Shown: positions 24,398-32,815 of the stretch, in pieces | Layout: each line of letters begins with the position of its first letter | Position numbering within the stretch: the first letter of the stretch is position 1 | Assembly: GCA_028825335.1 (NCBI GenBank) | Contig: JAPKAI010000012.1 | Span: 1 to 49,531, forward strand | From: Gammaproteobacteria bacterium | Lineage (GTDB): Bacteria > Pseudomonadota > Gammaproteobacteria > Pseudomonadales > Pseudohongiellaceae | DNA: 49,531 nucleotides | Direction: 5' to 3' | Made by a program: the position numbers and the translations under genes | Notes under the pieces: generated by a model | Seen by the model: the letters and a program-made list of their open reading frames with translations, nothing else | Databases searched by the model: none | Told to the model about the DNA's origin: nothing

Positions 24398-24508
24398 ATG
24401 ACTGTTTACGAAAAAGAAGTGAATCTGCCGCCAGTGGTAGCTGTAACCTTTGTTTGCTCCCTTGTGATAAGGGTAGGTCCTTATCTCACTGGAAACTATT
24501 TTTTTTAA
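24398..24508 (+). CDS. Possible 36-residue small protein
   Basis: ATG 24398 follows a strong GGGGAGAGG ribosome site; the frame runs 36 codons to TAA 24506-24508. The product opens MTVYEKEVNLPPVVAVTFVC with a hydrophobic middle and ends in a GNYFF run. I do not recognise it. It could be a small membrane peptide or the first part of a decayed gene. A hairpin (24509-24530) follows directly, which would fit a short transcript end. Confidence 0.3.
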   Translation: MTVYEKEVNLPPVVAVTFVCSLVIRVGPYLTGNYFF

Positions 24509-24530
24509 AGCAGCACTTCGTAGTGCTGCT
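24509..24530. terminator. Possible terminator hairpin between convergent genes
   Basis: AGCAGCACT (24509-24517), loop TCGT, AGTGCTGCT (24522-24530): a perfect nine-pair stem. It lies between the ferrochelatase side and the end of kynU. Neither strand shows a good T-run just after the stem, so its strength as an intrinsic terminator is uncertain. Confidence 0.5.
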
Positions 24531-24542
24531 ACTTGAATTCAG

Positions 24543-25793
24543 CTACGTGACCTTGAGTCTTAGAGAAAACTCGTCAGCCAGATAAGTTTTCTCTTTTACT
24601 ATTTTCTTTATGATCTGCGTGGCTCGCCAGATGTCTTCAAAGCGCAGAAATAGAGGTGAGAACCCAAAGCGAACAATATTGGGGCTGCGAAAATCTACCA
24701 CTACGCTAGCCTTGTTGAGGGCACGGCAGATGCCATAGGCATCTGGGTGTGAGAACGCGAGTTGTGCTCCCCGGAATGCAGAGTCCGCCTTTGATTCTAG
24801 AGTCAGGCTGTGCAGGTCTTCGTCATCCTTTACTAAATCCAAAAACAACTCAGCTAAAGCATTGGCTTTTCTACTGATATCGGTGACTGTGATATCCGCG
24901 AAGACGTCGAGTGCGCTGTCCATCACAGCTAGCGAGAGGATGGGTGGTGTGCCGGTTAGAAATTGTGCCATGCCAGCAGCATTCTTGTAATCGGGGTCGA
25001 AAGTAAACGGCTCGCGATGGCCCATCCAGCCTTGAATTGGTTGTTTTATAGCCTCATGATGCTTTTTGTTCGCGTAGATAAAAGCGGGTGCGCCGGGGCC
25101 GCCATTAAGGTATTTATAGCCACAGCCCACAGCGAAATCGACTTCCCATTTATCCATTTGCAAAGGCAGTACGCCGACGCTATGAGATAGATCCCAGACG
25201 ACAAGTATCCCTCTCGCTTTGGCCATCGATGTAAGCCGTTCAATATCATGCTTGTCGCCATTGCGAAAATTCACCTGAGTGAGCAACAACACGGCGACAT
25301 CCTCATCCAGTTCTTGAGCTAGATCAGGTTCTGCGACAGTTTTCACTTTACAGCGCGCTGCGCCTAACAGCGTCTCCAAACCCTGCGCGACATACAAGTC
25401 GGTGGGAAAATTATCTTCCTGCGAGAGAATGAGATTGCGCGAGGGCTGCATTTGTAGAGCGCTGGCGAGGACCTTCAAGAGGTTTATTGAAACCGAATCG
25501 CAGCAGACTAGTTGCTGCTGCGCGGCGCCGATAAGTTTTGCTATCTTTTCGCCTGCAGTGAATGGCAGATCAATCCATGCGTGTGTATTCCAGCTCGCGA
25601 TGAGGTCTTTACCCCATTGCTCCTGAACAACTTCCTGCGCACGTTGCTGTGAATTTTTTGTGAGTGGTCCTAGAGAGTTGCCATTGAGATAGATGATATC
25701 TGCTGGGATAAGAAATTCGCCGCGCTTGGCGGAGAGAGGATCAGACTGATCTAGTTCTTTTATTTCCTGAGGCGAGGCGCTAGAAGTGTTCAT
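24543..25793 (-). CDS. kynU: Kynureninase
   Basis: A 416-residue PLP-dependent hydrolase that cleaves kynurenine (or 3-hydroxykynurenine) to anthranilate (or 3-hydroxyanthranilate) and alanine. Family marks are IIYLNGNSLGPLT, AGEKIAKLIGA, VVWDLSHSVGVLPL, and the PLP lysine K227 in GCGYKYLNGGPG. Close to it are QGWMGHREPF and FLTGTPPILSL. The start ATG 25793 lies inside the end of the upstream hydrolase gene (14-base overlap), implying coupled translation. Length is typical. Alone it gives only the last step; the hydrolase may supply the kynurenine formamidase activity. Tryptophan 2,3-dioxygenase is not in the window. Confidence 0.95.
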   Translation of the reverse strand: MNTSSASPQEIKELDQSDPLSAKRGEFLIPADIIYLNGNSLGPLTKNSQQRAQEVVQEQWGKDLIASWNTHAWIDLPFTAGEKIAKLIGAAQQQLVCCDSVSINLLKVLASALQMQPSRNLILSQEDNFPTDLYVAQGLETLLGAARCKVKTVAEPDLAQELDEDVAVLLLTQVNFRNGDKHDIERLTSMAKARGILVVWDLSHSVGVLPLQMDKWEVDFAVGCGYKYLNGGPGAPAFIYANKKHHEAIKQPIQGWMGHREPFTFDPDYKNAAGMAQFLTGTPPILSLAVMDSALDVFADITVTDISRKANALAELFLDLVKDDEDLHSLTLESKADSAFRGAQLAFSHPDAYGICRALNKASVVVDFRSPNIVRFGFSPLFLRFEDIWRATQIIKKIVKEKTYLADEFSLRLKVT

Positions 25794-26616
25794 CGAGTAA
25801 TTCTAATAGACGTTGATAGGCGGGGGTGTCGGGATGGGCCCAGTCGAAATGACTCGCGCCTGTACTGATAATTGTCTTCGCTCCCGGCAGCGTCCCCTGT
25901 GAGAGTGGAACAATCTCGTCAATATCTCCAGCCAGCAGCACCGAGTTTTCATGCAGGCCATGATTGCTTGGGTTAGCATCAAAGTACTCTTGTGCGCGTT
26001 CGACAACATCGCCGCCCATGAATAAAGGCGTCGCAGTTTGGCAGGTATTGCTGCCCGCAGCGTTGATCGCTACGTCGGAAATGGCAGCCAGGCCTACAAT
26101 TAGATCCGGCTCCACATCAAGAAGCTCTGATCGAGCGCCTGCCAGCAAGGCAAGGTGACCACCCGCTGAGTGTCCGAGGATCGCCAAGCTTTCTGACTCT
26201 ATTCCAGCTATGTCGTTCAGGCTATTGATGCCGGTGATAATATCTTCGAAGGTTCCCGGCCAGCCGCCGCCCTCATCGCCGGTACGCTGATATTCTAAAG
26301 ACCAGACTGCATAATCTGCATCGGCCAATGCAGAACTAAGGCCATGGCTGTAGCCGATATCGAACTCGTTAAGCCGGCAGCCTCCGTGAATAAGAACGAG
26401 GCTTGCTCGAGCAGGAGAAGTGGTAGGCAGCCAGAGTTGGCCAAACTGAAATTGGTCTGGACCATAGCTGATAGTAGTCTCGGAATGTCTATAGGGCACG
26501 TTCAGTACATCAGTGATGCTGACGTTTTTCAGTTTACTATCGCCTTCCGCGGCGTACACTAGCGGAATGGAAAGCAGGAGCATACCTGATGTTAAGGTTT
26601 GTATTAGTCTTGTCAT
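25780..26616 (-). CDS. Exported alpha/beta hydrolase, formamidase-like, coupled to kynU
   Basis: A 278-residue hydrolase with a signal peptide (to about residue 22, PLVYA). The HGG oxyanion motif (LVLIHGGCRLNEF), nucleophile GHSAGG and the C-terminal GASHFDW with its His give a full catalytic set. This layout is that of the BD-FAE/arylformamidase-like esterases, which include alternative kynurenine formamidases. Its stop lies 14 bases inside kynU, supporting a shared function in tryptophan catabolism. The signal peptide is odd, because kynurenine metabolism is normally cytoplasmic; either the leader is not cleaved and exported, or the substrate is extracellular. I infer formamidase activity from context only. 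Confidence 0.75.
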   Translation of the reverse strand: MTRLIQTLTSGMLLLSIPLVYAAEGDSKLKNVSITDVLNVPYRHSETTISYGPDQFQFGQLWLPTTSPARASLVLIHGGCRLNEFDIGYSHGLSSALADADYAVWSLEYQRTGDEGGGWPGTFEDIITGINSLNDIAGIESESLAILGHSAGGHLALLAGARSELLDVEPDLIVGLAAISDVAINAAGSNTCQTATPLFMGGDVVERAQEYFDANPSNHGLHENSVLLAGDIDEIVPLSQGTLPGAKTIISTGASHFDWAHPDTPAYQRLLELLDEHF

Positions 26617-26700
26617 AGTGTATTTAATTTATCAGAAGTAAGGCCATTCGGACACTGATTGATATGAGTGTGAACTCAACAACTATTTTTCTCAAGGCAA

Positions 26701-26737
26701 AAAAAAGGAGTGAACTAGAAGTTCACTCCTTTTTTTA
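26701..26737. terminator. Bidirectional rho-independent terminator
   Basis: Stem AGGAGTGAAC (26706-26715), loop TAGAA, stem GTTCACTCCT (26721-26730), with A-tract before and T-tract after. On the minus strand it sits just past the end of the molybdenum hydroxylase operon, which reads in from the right and ends at 26757, so it should end that operon. The following minus-strand gene (formamidase-like) starts at 26616. Confidence 0.9.
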
Positions 26738-26756
26738 AGCCTTGTGGCCACTTGGC

Positions 26757-27746
26757 TTAGGCGCTGATAGCTCGCTTTACCAAGTTCTGCATTAATGGAA
26801 TTTTAAATCCATTGTGAGCTAGTGCGCGAGCGCCATCCGTTGCCATCTCGGCGACAGATTCTGCAGTGGTAGCATTCTTCGCCTGACCTCGAATTGCATT
26901 CTCCACGTTAGTCACGCGACGTGGTGTGCACTGCACGGCTCCACAAACGATGCGGGAATCTTCCACAACACCACCGCTAACCTTGAAGGCCGCCGCAATG
27001 TTAACGAGAGAGAAATCCCATACGTTTCTGTCTGCAACTTTCTCGAAGTAGAACGAGGCATTGGCCCAAGTGTTTGGAATTCTTACTGAGGTAAGAATCT
27101 CACCTGTGCGCAACGCAGTCGTGCTCAGGATATCGTTAGCTGGGCCAACGAAGTAGTCCTCGGCGGCAAGAGTGCGTTCGCCACTAACACTACGAATGAC
27201 CATAGTGGCATCTAGCGCTACTAGAGCAGGCGCAGTATCTGATGGGCTAGCAGCAACGCAGCGACTAGCTTCAAACAACGAGTGATCACGGTTCATGCCT
27301 TGAGGCGTATCCGCGTAGCACAGGTTACCGCCGGCTCGATAGCAAGACAGACCGCGGCGGTAGTACCAGCAGCGAACGTCTTGTGAGACATTGCCGCCAA
27401 GTGTACCGATGTTGCGAATCTGTGGGCTTGCCACTACACCAGCTGCCTGCGATAACAGGGAGAACTTATCCTGGATGATGCTGTTTGTGGCAACTTCTGT
27501 GATCGTAGTAAGAGCACCGATTTCAATACCGCCCGCAGTTTCGCGTACTCCCCGGAGTGATTCAATAGCGCTCAGGTCGATTAATGCATCAGCGTCTTTT
27601 GCTCTATCTTTCAACCAGCCATAAGTATCCTGGCCGCCCCCAACTAACCAGCCTCTATCGGCGAGCCGATCGGCTAGTGCTAGGGCATCTTCTACCTGTA
27701 CCGGTTGGTACAGTTCCATATTGGGCATTACGTCATGAGATGGCAT
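26757..27746 (-). CDS. Molybdenum hydroxylase FAD subunit with [4Fe-4S] insert (PaoB-like)
   Basis: A 329-residue FAD-binding subunit of the xanthine-oxidase family. It begins MPNMELYQPVQVEDALALAD and has the FAD motif IRNIGTLGGNVSQD (residues 110-123). Four cysteines, C126, C135, C143 and C163, in DVRCWYYRRGLSCYRAGG and EASRCVAASPSD match the extra [4Fe-4S] site of E. coli PaoB/YagS. Together with the other two subunits it would form a periplasmic aldehyde oxidoreductase-type enzyme. It starts nine bases after the stop of the molybdenum subunit and ends before a terminator. Substrate not determined from sequence; aromatic aldehydes are the known substrates of PaoABC. Confidence 0.92.
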   Translation of the reverse strand: MPSHDVMPNMELYQPVQVEDALALADRLADRGWLVGGGQDTYGWLKDRAKDADALIDLSAIESLRGVRETAGGIEIGALTTITEVATNSIIQDKFSLLSQAAGVVASPQIRNIGTLGGNVSQDVRCWYYRRGLSCYRAGGNLCYADTPQGMNRDHSLFEASRCVAASPSDTAPALVALDATMVIRSVSGERTLAAEDYFVGPANDILSTTALRTGEILTSVRIPNTWANASFYFEKVADRNVWDFSLVNIAAAFKVSGGVVEDSRIVCGAVQCTPRRVTNVENAIRGQAKNATTAESVAEMATDGARALAHNGFKIPLMQNLVKRAISA

Positions 27747-27755
27747 AGATAACCT

Positions 27756-30191
27756 CTAGAAAGTGTTAGTTTTAAGGGACTTGGTGCTGTACGTGTGACC
27801 AGCCAAGTGATTAACGATCATATCCGTCGTGGTCGGCGCTGAGTTAAACAGGTGACCGTCCAAGGCGTCAGATATGGCGCTGGCCAATGCGGCAGCAGAT
27901 GCGCCCTGCGTTGGCTCACCGATGCCTCGTCCTCCAGTTGGATTTTGAGGATCAGGGATATTTACTGCTCCTACCCTAGTGTTTACGTTAATGTCTAGGT
28001 AGGTTGGCGGCTTGCTCTGATACAAACCTGTGTTTGCGGGAAGACCATTCTGCGGATCATAAACATGACGTTCCAATGCAGTAAGTCCTATGCCCCAAAC
28101 ACCACCGCCGCGCATTGCATTATCAAAGTTCTTTGGATGTACTACGGTGCCGCAATCTGCAATCGCCGTGTAATCCAAGATCTCAAACTTGCCGGTGTCC
28201 CTGTCCATTTCAATTTCACAAAAACCGACAATGACACCAGGAGGCTGACCTTGACCGGGAATATTGTCCTTGGAGACGCCGATCAAACCAGTGCCTGCCA
28301 AGCCCTGAACTGCGAGCTGAGTTAGTGGGTTGATATCGTCAGGATATTCCTGGCCGCTATACTTTCCACCTAACTCCATGGCCCGTTGTGCAGCCTGTGC
28401 ATAGCTTAGTCCGATGCTAGAATCAGCGCTCTGATAGACGCGCTCGTCACCGATCTCATAGTCACCTGCTGAACCGCCGAGGTCGGTTGCAGCGATTTCC
28501 TTAAGCTTGGTGATTGCGTCCTGTGCCGCTACCCAGTTAGTTCGGGTGTGGGTAAAGATGGTATTGGAACCACCCTGACCAGAACTGTGGGGCAAATGCT
28601 TGTCCGATCTGCCGTGAACTATCTCGCAACGTTCCCAAGGCACTTGAAGAGCCTCCGCTGCGGCGCGACAGGTGCCGGCGTAGGAATACGTTCCCAAGTT
28701 GCCGACGCCGCTGTGAATAAATAGTCTGCCGTCTGGGGCAATGCGAATGAGGCCGTCATAGCCTCTGCCGCCTGCGCCGTGATAACCGATGCCAACTCCT
28801 ACGCCACGAACCTTGCTGCCATTCACCTTGGGTAGGGCGAGCTTCTCATCCCAACCAAAAGTGCTCGCACCTTGATCTAGAGCTTCGCGCACGAAAGCAC
28901 TTGTCACTGGGCCCTGACTGCCGCCTTGAAAACCATTGCTGTCGAGTACGTTAACTTTGCGGAACGCGACTCTGTCCATATTCACAGCAGCGGCTGCCTT
29001 GTCAGTCATTGGCGCGAGTACTGCGGCCATTTCGTTCTGACCCGGTCCACGCTGTGCGCCGCGAGGGGTTGTGTTGGTATAAACGGAAATGCCGCGATAA
29101 CGCATATTCTCTGGCTGATAAGCAACGGTAACGTGCTGTGCCGAAGAGTTGCCGCTACCGCCGCCGGTGGCGCCGCCATCGTTCACGATAACTAAGTCAA
29201 CAGCAGTTACTTTGCCGTTATCCTTAACGCCAATCTTGATCCAACCTTGCATGCCGGAGCGCGCTGAGCCGATGTAAAATTCTTGCTCACGCGTGATGCG
29301 CAATTGTACTGGACGATTAAGAACACGTGCGAAGTTGCCGGTAATTGCCATGATCGGGTAAGGACCGATCTTGGAACCAAACCCACCACCTGTGGCTTCA
29401 TTGATAAATACTAGGTCTGCCAAATCGATGCCTAACATTCTGGCAAGACCGGCATTGTTTGCACTCTGACTCTGCGAAGAGCCATGGAAATAGCATTTAC
29501 CATTTTCCCAGTAAGCCATACCTGTTCTAGCTTCGAGAGAGTGATGCGGGTAACCGATTGTTACGAATGGCTCTTCGATGATTTGTGTCGCTTCTGCGAA
29601 ACCAGCATCAAGGTCGCCGAAAGCCCACTCAGTGGTGAACTCCCCACCCACTGGCTCTTTGCCTGACTTGATCGCGTCGATAGCAGATTGTGGCCACTTG
29701 ATGTCGCGAATTTCAGCACCTACGATCGGTGCGCCTTCGGGGCCTTCTTCGCGAGTCCTGACGAGCACGTTTCCCTCGGGGTAGGCATTGCTGCCGCCGG
29801 GGCTAAGGCTCTCGATAGGATCTACGACGAAATCGCGGCGTTCGAAGTCGATACGAATCTTGTCGATAGCCGACTCGGCAATCTCTTCAGATATCGCGGC
29901 GACGGCTAAAATTGGCTGACCGACGTAAGTTACATACTCCGATGCCAGTGCCGGATTTCCCGGAGGAGCGACCGGGGGTAAGTCGTCAGCGGTGAAAACA
30001 CCAATAACGCCGTCCATTCGCAGTGCCTCAGACGTGTCTATATTTACTACTCGGCCACTTGGCATAGGGCTGGTCAGCAAACGGGCGAAGACCATGCCTT
30101 CTCGCTTGTAGTCTTCGGCGTACTTAATCTCACCAGTTACTTTGCCGGCTACATCTGGTGGTGTGAAATCTTTACCTATGTGAGTACTCAT
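27756..30191 (-). CDS. Molybdenum hydroxylase large subunit (PaoC-like)
   Basis: An 811-residue molybdopterin-binding subunit of the xanthine oxidase/aldehyde oxidoreductase family. It carries an N-terminal a/b-hammerhead (GEIKYAEDYKREGMVFARLL), then the two Moco-binding regions with GGGFGSKIGPYP and TPRGAQRGPGQNE. GRGIGEPTQGASAAAL near the end holds the catalytic Glu of the family. It lacks a signal peptide, as expected for a partner exported with the Tat signal of the iron-sulfur subunit. Its ATG overlaps the stop of that subunit (ATGA). As in PaoC the cofactor is probably molybdopterin cytosine dinucleotide; I do not see the dedicated maturation gene (paoD) here. Confidence 0.95.
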   Translation of the reverse strand: MSTHIGKDFTPPDVAGKVTGEIKYAEDYKREGMVFARLLTSPMPSGRVVNIDTSEALRMDGVIGVFTADDLPPVAPPGNPALASEYVTYVGQPILAVAAISEEIAESAIDKIRIDFERRDFVVDPIESLSPGGSNAYPEGNVLVRTREEGPEGAPIVGAEIRDIKWPQSAIDAIKSGKEPVGGEFTTEWAFGDLDAGFAEATQIIEEPFVTIGYPHHSLEARTGMAYWENGKCYFHGSSQSQSANNAGLARMLGIDLADLVFINEATGGGFGSKIGPYPIMAITGNFARVLNRPVQLRITREQEFYIGSARSGMQGWIKIGVKDNGKVTAVDLVIVNDGGATGGGSGNSSAQHVTVAYQPENMRYRGISVYTNTTPRGAQRGPGQNEMAAVLAPMTDKAAAAVNMDRVAFRKVNVLDSNGFQGGSQGPVTSAFVREALDQGASTFGWDEKLALPKVNGSKVRGVGVGIGYHGAGGRGYDGLIRIAPDGRLFIHSGVGNLGTYSYAGTCRAAAEALQVPWERCEIVHGRSDKHLPHSSGQGGSNTIFTHTRTNWVAAQDAITKLKEIAATDLGGSAGDYEIGDERVYQSADSSIGLSYAQAAQRAMELGGKYSGQEYPDDINPLTQLAVQGLAGTGLIGVSKDNIPGQGQPPGVIVGFCEIEMDRDTGKFEILDYTAIADCGTVVHPKNFDNAMRGGGVWGIGLTALERHVYDPQNGLPANTGLYQSKPPTYLDINVNTRVGAVNIPDPQNPTGGRGIGEPTQGASAAALASAISDALDGHLFNSAPTTTDMIVNHLAGHTYSTKSLKTNTF

Positions 30192-30781
30192 GCTAATTGC
30201 CCCGAGGCGCGCATCACGCCATTAAGATAATGTTCATAAGCTCCACAGCGGCAGAGATTTCCTGACATAGCTGCGGCGGCCTCCAATTTGGTCGGACGTG
30301 GGTTGCTGTTGAGCAAGGCCACTGCCGACATCACCTGACCCGGTGTGCAAAATCCACACTGGGGAGCGTTCTCTGCAATGAACGCCTGCTGCACAGCATG
30401 CAATGTGCCATCGCTGGCCTTAACGCCCTCGATGGATACGACTTCCTTACCTTTCACATTTTGCGTTAGCACTGAACATGCGTAATTTGGTACGCCGTCG
30501 ATCAATACCGTACAAGCGCCGCATTCGCCGCGGTTACAACCGATCTTGGTGCCGGTCATATTGAGCTTGTAGCGTAGGGTATTGGCGAGCGTTTCCGTTG
30601 GAAGTACATCAACGCGTCGTTCGCGACCGTTAACGTTGAGTGTTATCAAGCGTTCAGCAGAGGATTGTCCAGATTGGGCATTCGCTGCGAGATAAATTCC
30701 CGTGCCAGTTGTAGCGGCGGCACCTGAGAAGATAACTCCCTTGATAAAACGTCTGCGTGTTAGTTTGGAATTCACTGACAT
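30188..30781 (-). CDS. Molybdenum hydroxylase 2Fe-2S subunit with Tat signal (PaoA-like)
   Basis: A 197-residue subunit with two [2Fe-2S] centres. The first (plant ferredoxin-like) has C82, C87, C90 and C102 (GCNRGECGACTVLIDG). The second (alpha-helical) has C142, C145, C177 and C179 (QCGFCTPGQ, NLCRCG). The N-terminus has a twin-arginine signal, LTRRRFIKGVIFSGAAATTG. I chose ATG 30781; a GTG at 30775 has a better-spaced GGAG, and an upstream ATG at 30811 is also possible. It passes electrons from Moco to FAD, and its Tat signal exports the folded three-subunit complex. It is the first gene of the operon, with a 375-base divergent spacer upstream of it. Confidence 0.93.
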   Translation of the reverse strand: MSVNSKLTRRRFIKGVIFSGAAATTGTGIYLAANAQSGQSSAERLITLNVNGRERRVDVLPTETLANTLRYKLNMTGTKIGCNRGECGACTVLIDGVPNYACSVLTQNVKGKEVVSIEGVKASDGTLHAVQQAFIAENAPQCGFCTPGQVMSAVALLNSNPRPTKLEAAAAMSGNLCRCGAYEHYLNGVMRASGQLA

Positions 30782-31156
30782 TGCTCCGTTTTTTGTTGTA
30801 ATTGAGTGCATGCTAAATCTTTACAATTCGCATGCCTATTTACCGCAATCGTATCTACTACTGAGGCTATTAGTTTTGGCCTCAAAATGCAACAAGCCCC
30901 ACAGGGCCCTATTTCCGACAAAGGTACGAAATACGTGAGCTTCCGAGTGAGTACTTGGTAAAAACCACATGCTGTTACAATATCGAGGCAGCTAGCTGCA
31001 TAGCTTCGATTCAAATTGAGGAATCCACCATCGCAAAGTCGTAGAATTGATCTTGCTATATCCACATCGCTGGATTCGCTTTCTTGTGGCCTGTCATGTC
31101 GTGTTATGGGGCGTGCAACCACTAAAATTCACTCCGCAGCAGCTTGGACAGAGCAT
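30782..31156. other. Divergent intergenic spacer
   Basis: About 375 bases between the divergent molybdenum hydroxylase operon and the M14 peptidase gene. It must hold both promoters. Two GCATGC palindromes lie at 30808-30813 and 30830-30835, but I see no convincing gene, terminator or longer repeat. Confidence 0.5.
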
Positions 31157-32779
31157 ATGAGACAACTAGTAATTCCCTTACTTTTAGGATTGGCCTGCCA
31201 AATAACAGTCAGCGCTGAGGATGGTGGTTTCTCCCAGGCGATGATTACAGCCGCCGAATTGAGTAACTTTGAACGTACCTCCACATTTGCCGAAGTTCTG
31301 TCGGTCGTTGATGCGCTGCGCGCGAGCAGTGATTTAGTGCATCGGGAAACTCTAGTTACGAGTTTGGAAGGTAAAAATGTGCCGTTATTAGTGCTGGCAG
31401 ATCCGCCTGTAAGAACGCCCGAGGAGGCAAGAGCCTCGGGTAAGTTGGTGGTCTACATACAGGGCAATATTCATGGGGGAGAAGTTGAGGGAAAGGAAGC
31501 TAGCCTAATTGCGATGCGGGAAATTTTACACGGCGACAAACAACACCTCTTAGCAAACCAGATAGTTCTGTTCCTGCCAGTGTACAACTCAGATGGCAAT
31601 GATCAGATGAGTGATGACTCGCGTGACTCGCAAGAAATGAGTCCACAGCTTGCAGGTCAGCGCACCGCGCACGGCTATGATCTTAACCGAGATGGCATGA
31701 TTATCGATACCATCGAGACAGCAGCACTGTATGAGAACCTAATACAGCGCTGGGATCCGGATATATTGGTGGACCTACACACAACAAACGGCACCTGGCA
31801 TGGTTACTCGCTCACCTACGCACCTTCTTACCATACGGCAGGGGACGCTGCTCCATCAGACTACACATCCGATGTCATGCTACCTGCGATACGTCAGTCT
31901 ATTAAAGAAAAATTCAATTTGGACTTTAATTGGTATGGCGGATTCGATTTTCGAGATTGGCCGCCGAGCGAATTACGAACTTACAATCATGCGCCACGTT
32001 ACCTAACAAATAATATGGGTTTGAGAAACCGAATGGCCATATTAAGCGAGACGTTTGCACATGATCGATTTTACAAAAGAGTTCACGCGGCGAATGCCTT
32101 CGTCAATGAAATACTCGAATACTCGAACATGCATGCTGGCGAGATTCGAGAAATAAACCGTCAGGCCGATGCGCGAGTCGTCGACCAAATAGAGAATCAC
32201 GCTGGTAGCTATCAAAATGGTGTTCAGTTCGAAATGGTGGCCTTGAAAGAGCCGCTGGACTTGCTGAGTTACAAATATATTCCTTATACCGCTGACGATG
32301 GCAGCCAGAAATTCGTGCGTAGCTCGGAGATTGTTGAGATAAAAGGGGTGCAGAATTTTAATGCATTCAAGGCAATAAAGTCGGCTACAGTGCCTGTAGC
32401 CTATGTCTTTCCGGCGGAACTCGAGGTGCTTGCTGCCAAATTAGGCCAGCACGGGATCGAGGTGAGCAGGCTGGCGCAGGATCAGGAATTCGGTGGAGAG
32501 AGTTTTAAGGTCACAGAGATAGAAAGGCAAAGCTTCGTGCAGAACAATCACAGAAACTCGCGCTTACTAGGTTCGTTCGAGCCTGAGCGCAAGGGTTTCT
32601 CGGCAGGCGACTACTATGTGGCTATGGATAACCGACTTGCGAATCTAATTTTCTATCTATTAGAGCCCGAGGCTGACGACGGCTTGGCTTATTGGAATAT
32701 GTTCGATGACTATTTGGAACGAGAGTTAGAAAACGCGAGTGTGGCCGATTATCCTGTGTTCAAGGTCTTAGTCCGATAA
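31157..32779 (+). CDS. Secreted M14 family zinc metallopeptidase
   Basis: A 540-residue zinc carboxypeptidase-type enzyme. ATG 31157 gives a proper signal peptide (MRQLVIPLLLGLACQITVSA); a longer frame from 31016 gives none. Zinc ligands are H106 and E109 in NIHGGEVEGKE and H208 in DLHTTNG; the catalytic Glu is probably E298 in LSETFAHD. The PVYNSDGND and GYDLNRDG stretches are also typical. Residues beyond about 320 form a C-terminal domain without a motif I recognise. The family removes C-terminal amino acids or trims peptidoglycan peptides. Secretion suggests a nutrient role. Confidence 0.93.
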   Translation: MRQLVIPLLLGLACQITVSAEDGGFSQAMITAAELSNFERTSTFAEVLSVVDALRASSDLVHRETLVTSLEGKNVPLLVLADPPVRTPEEARASGKLVVYIQGNIHGGEVEGKEASLIAMREILHGDKQHLLANQIVLFLPVYNSDGNDQMSDDSRDSQEMSPQLAGQRTAHGYDLNRDGMIIDTIETAALYENLIQRWDPDILVDLHTTNGTWHGYSLTYAPSYHTAGDAAPSDYTSDVMLPAIRQSIKEKFNLDFNWYGGFDFRDWPPSELRTYNHAPRYLTNNMGLRNRMAILSETFAHDRFYKRVHAANAFVNEILEYSNMHAGEIREINRQADARVVDQIENHAGSYQNGVQFEMVALKEPLDLLSYKYIPYTADDGSQKFVRSSEIVEIKGVQNFNAFKAIKSATVPVAYVFPAELEVLAAKLGQHGIEVSRLAQDQEFGGESFKVTEIERQSFVQNNHRNSRLLGSFEPERKGFSAGDYYVAMDNRLANLIFYLLEPEADDGLAYWNMFDDYLERELENASVADYPVFKVLVR

Positions 32780-32815
32780 GTTTGCGTTTCAGTTTCCATC
32801 GAATAATACCTTGTA

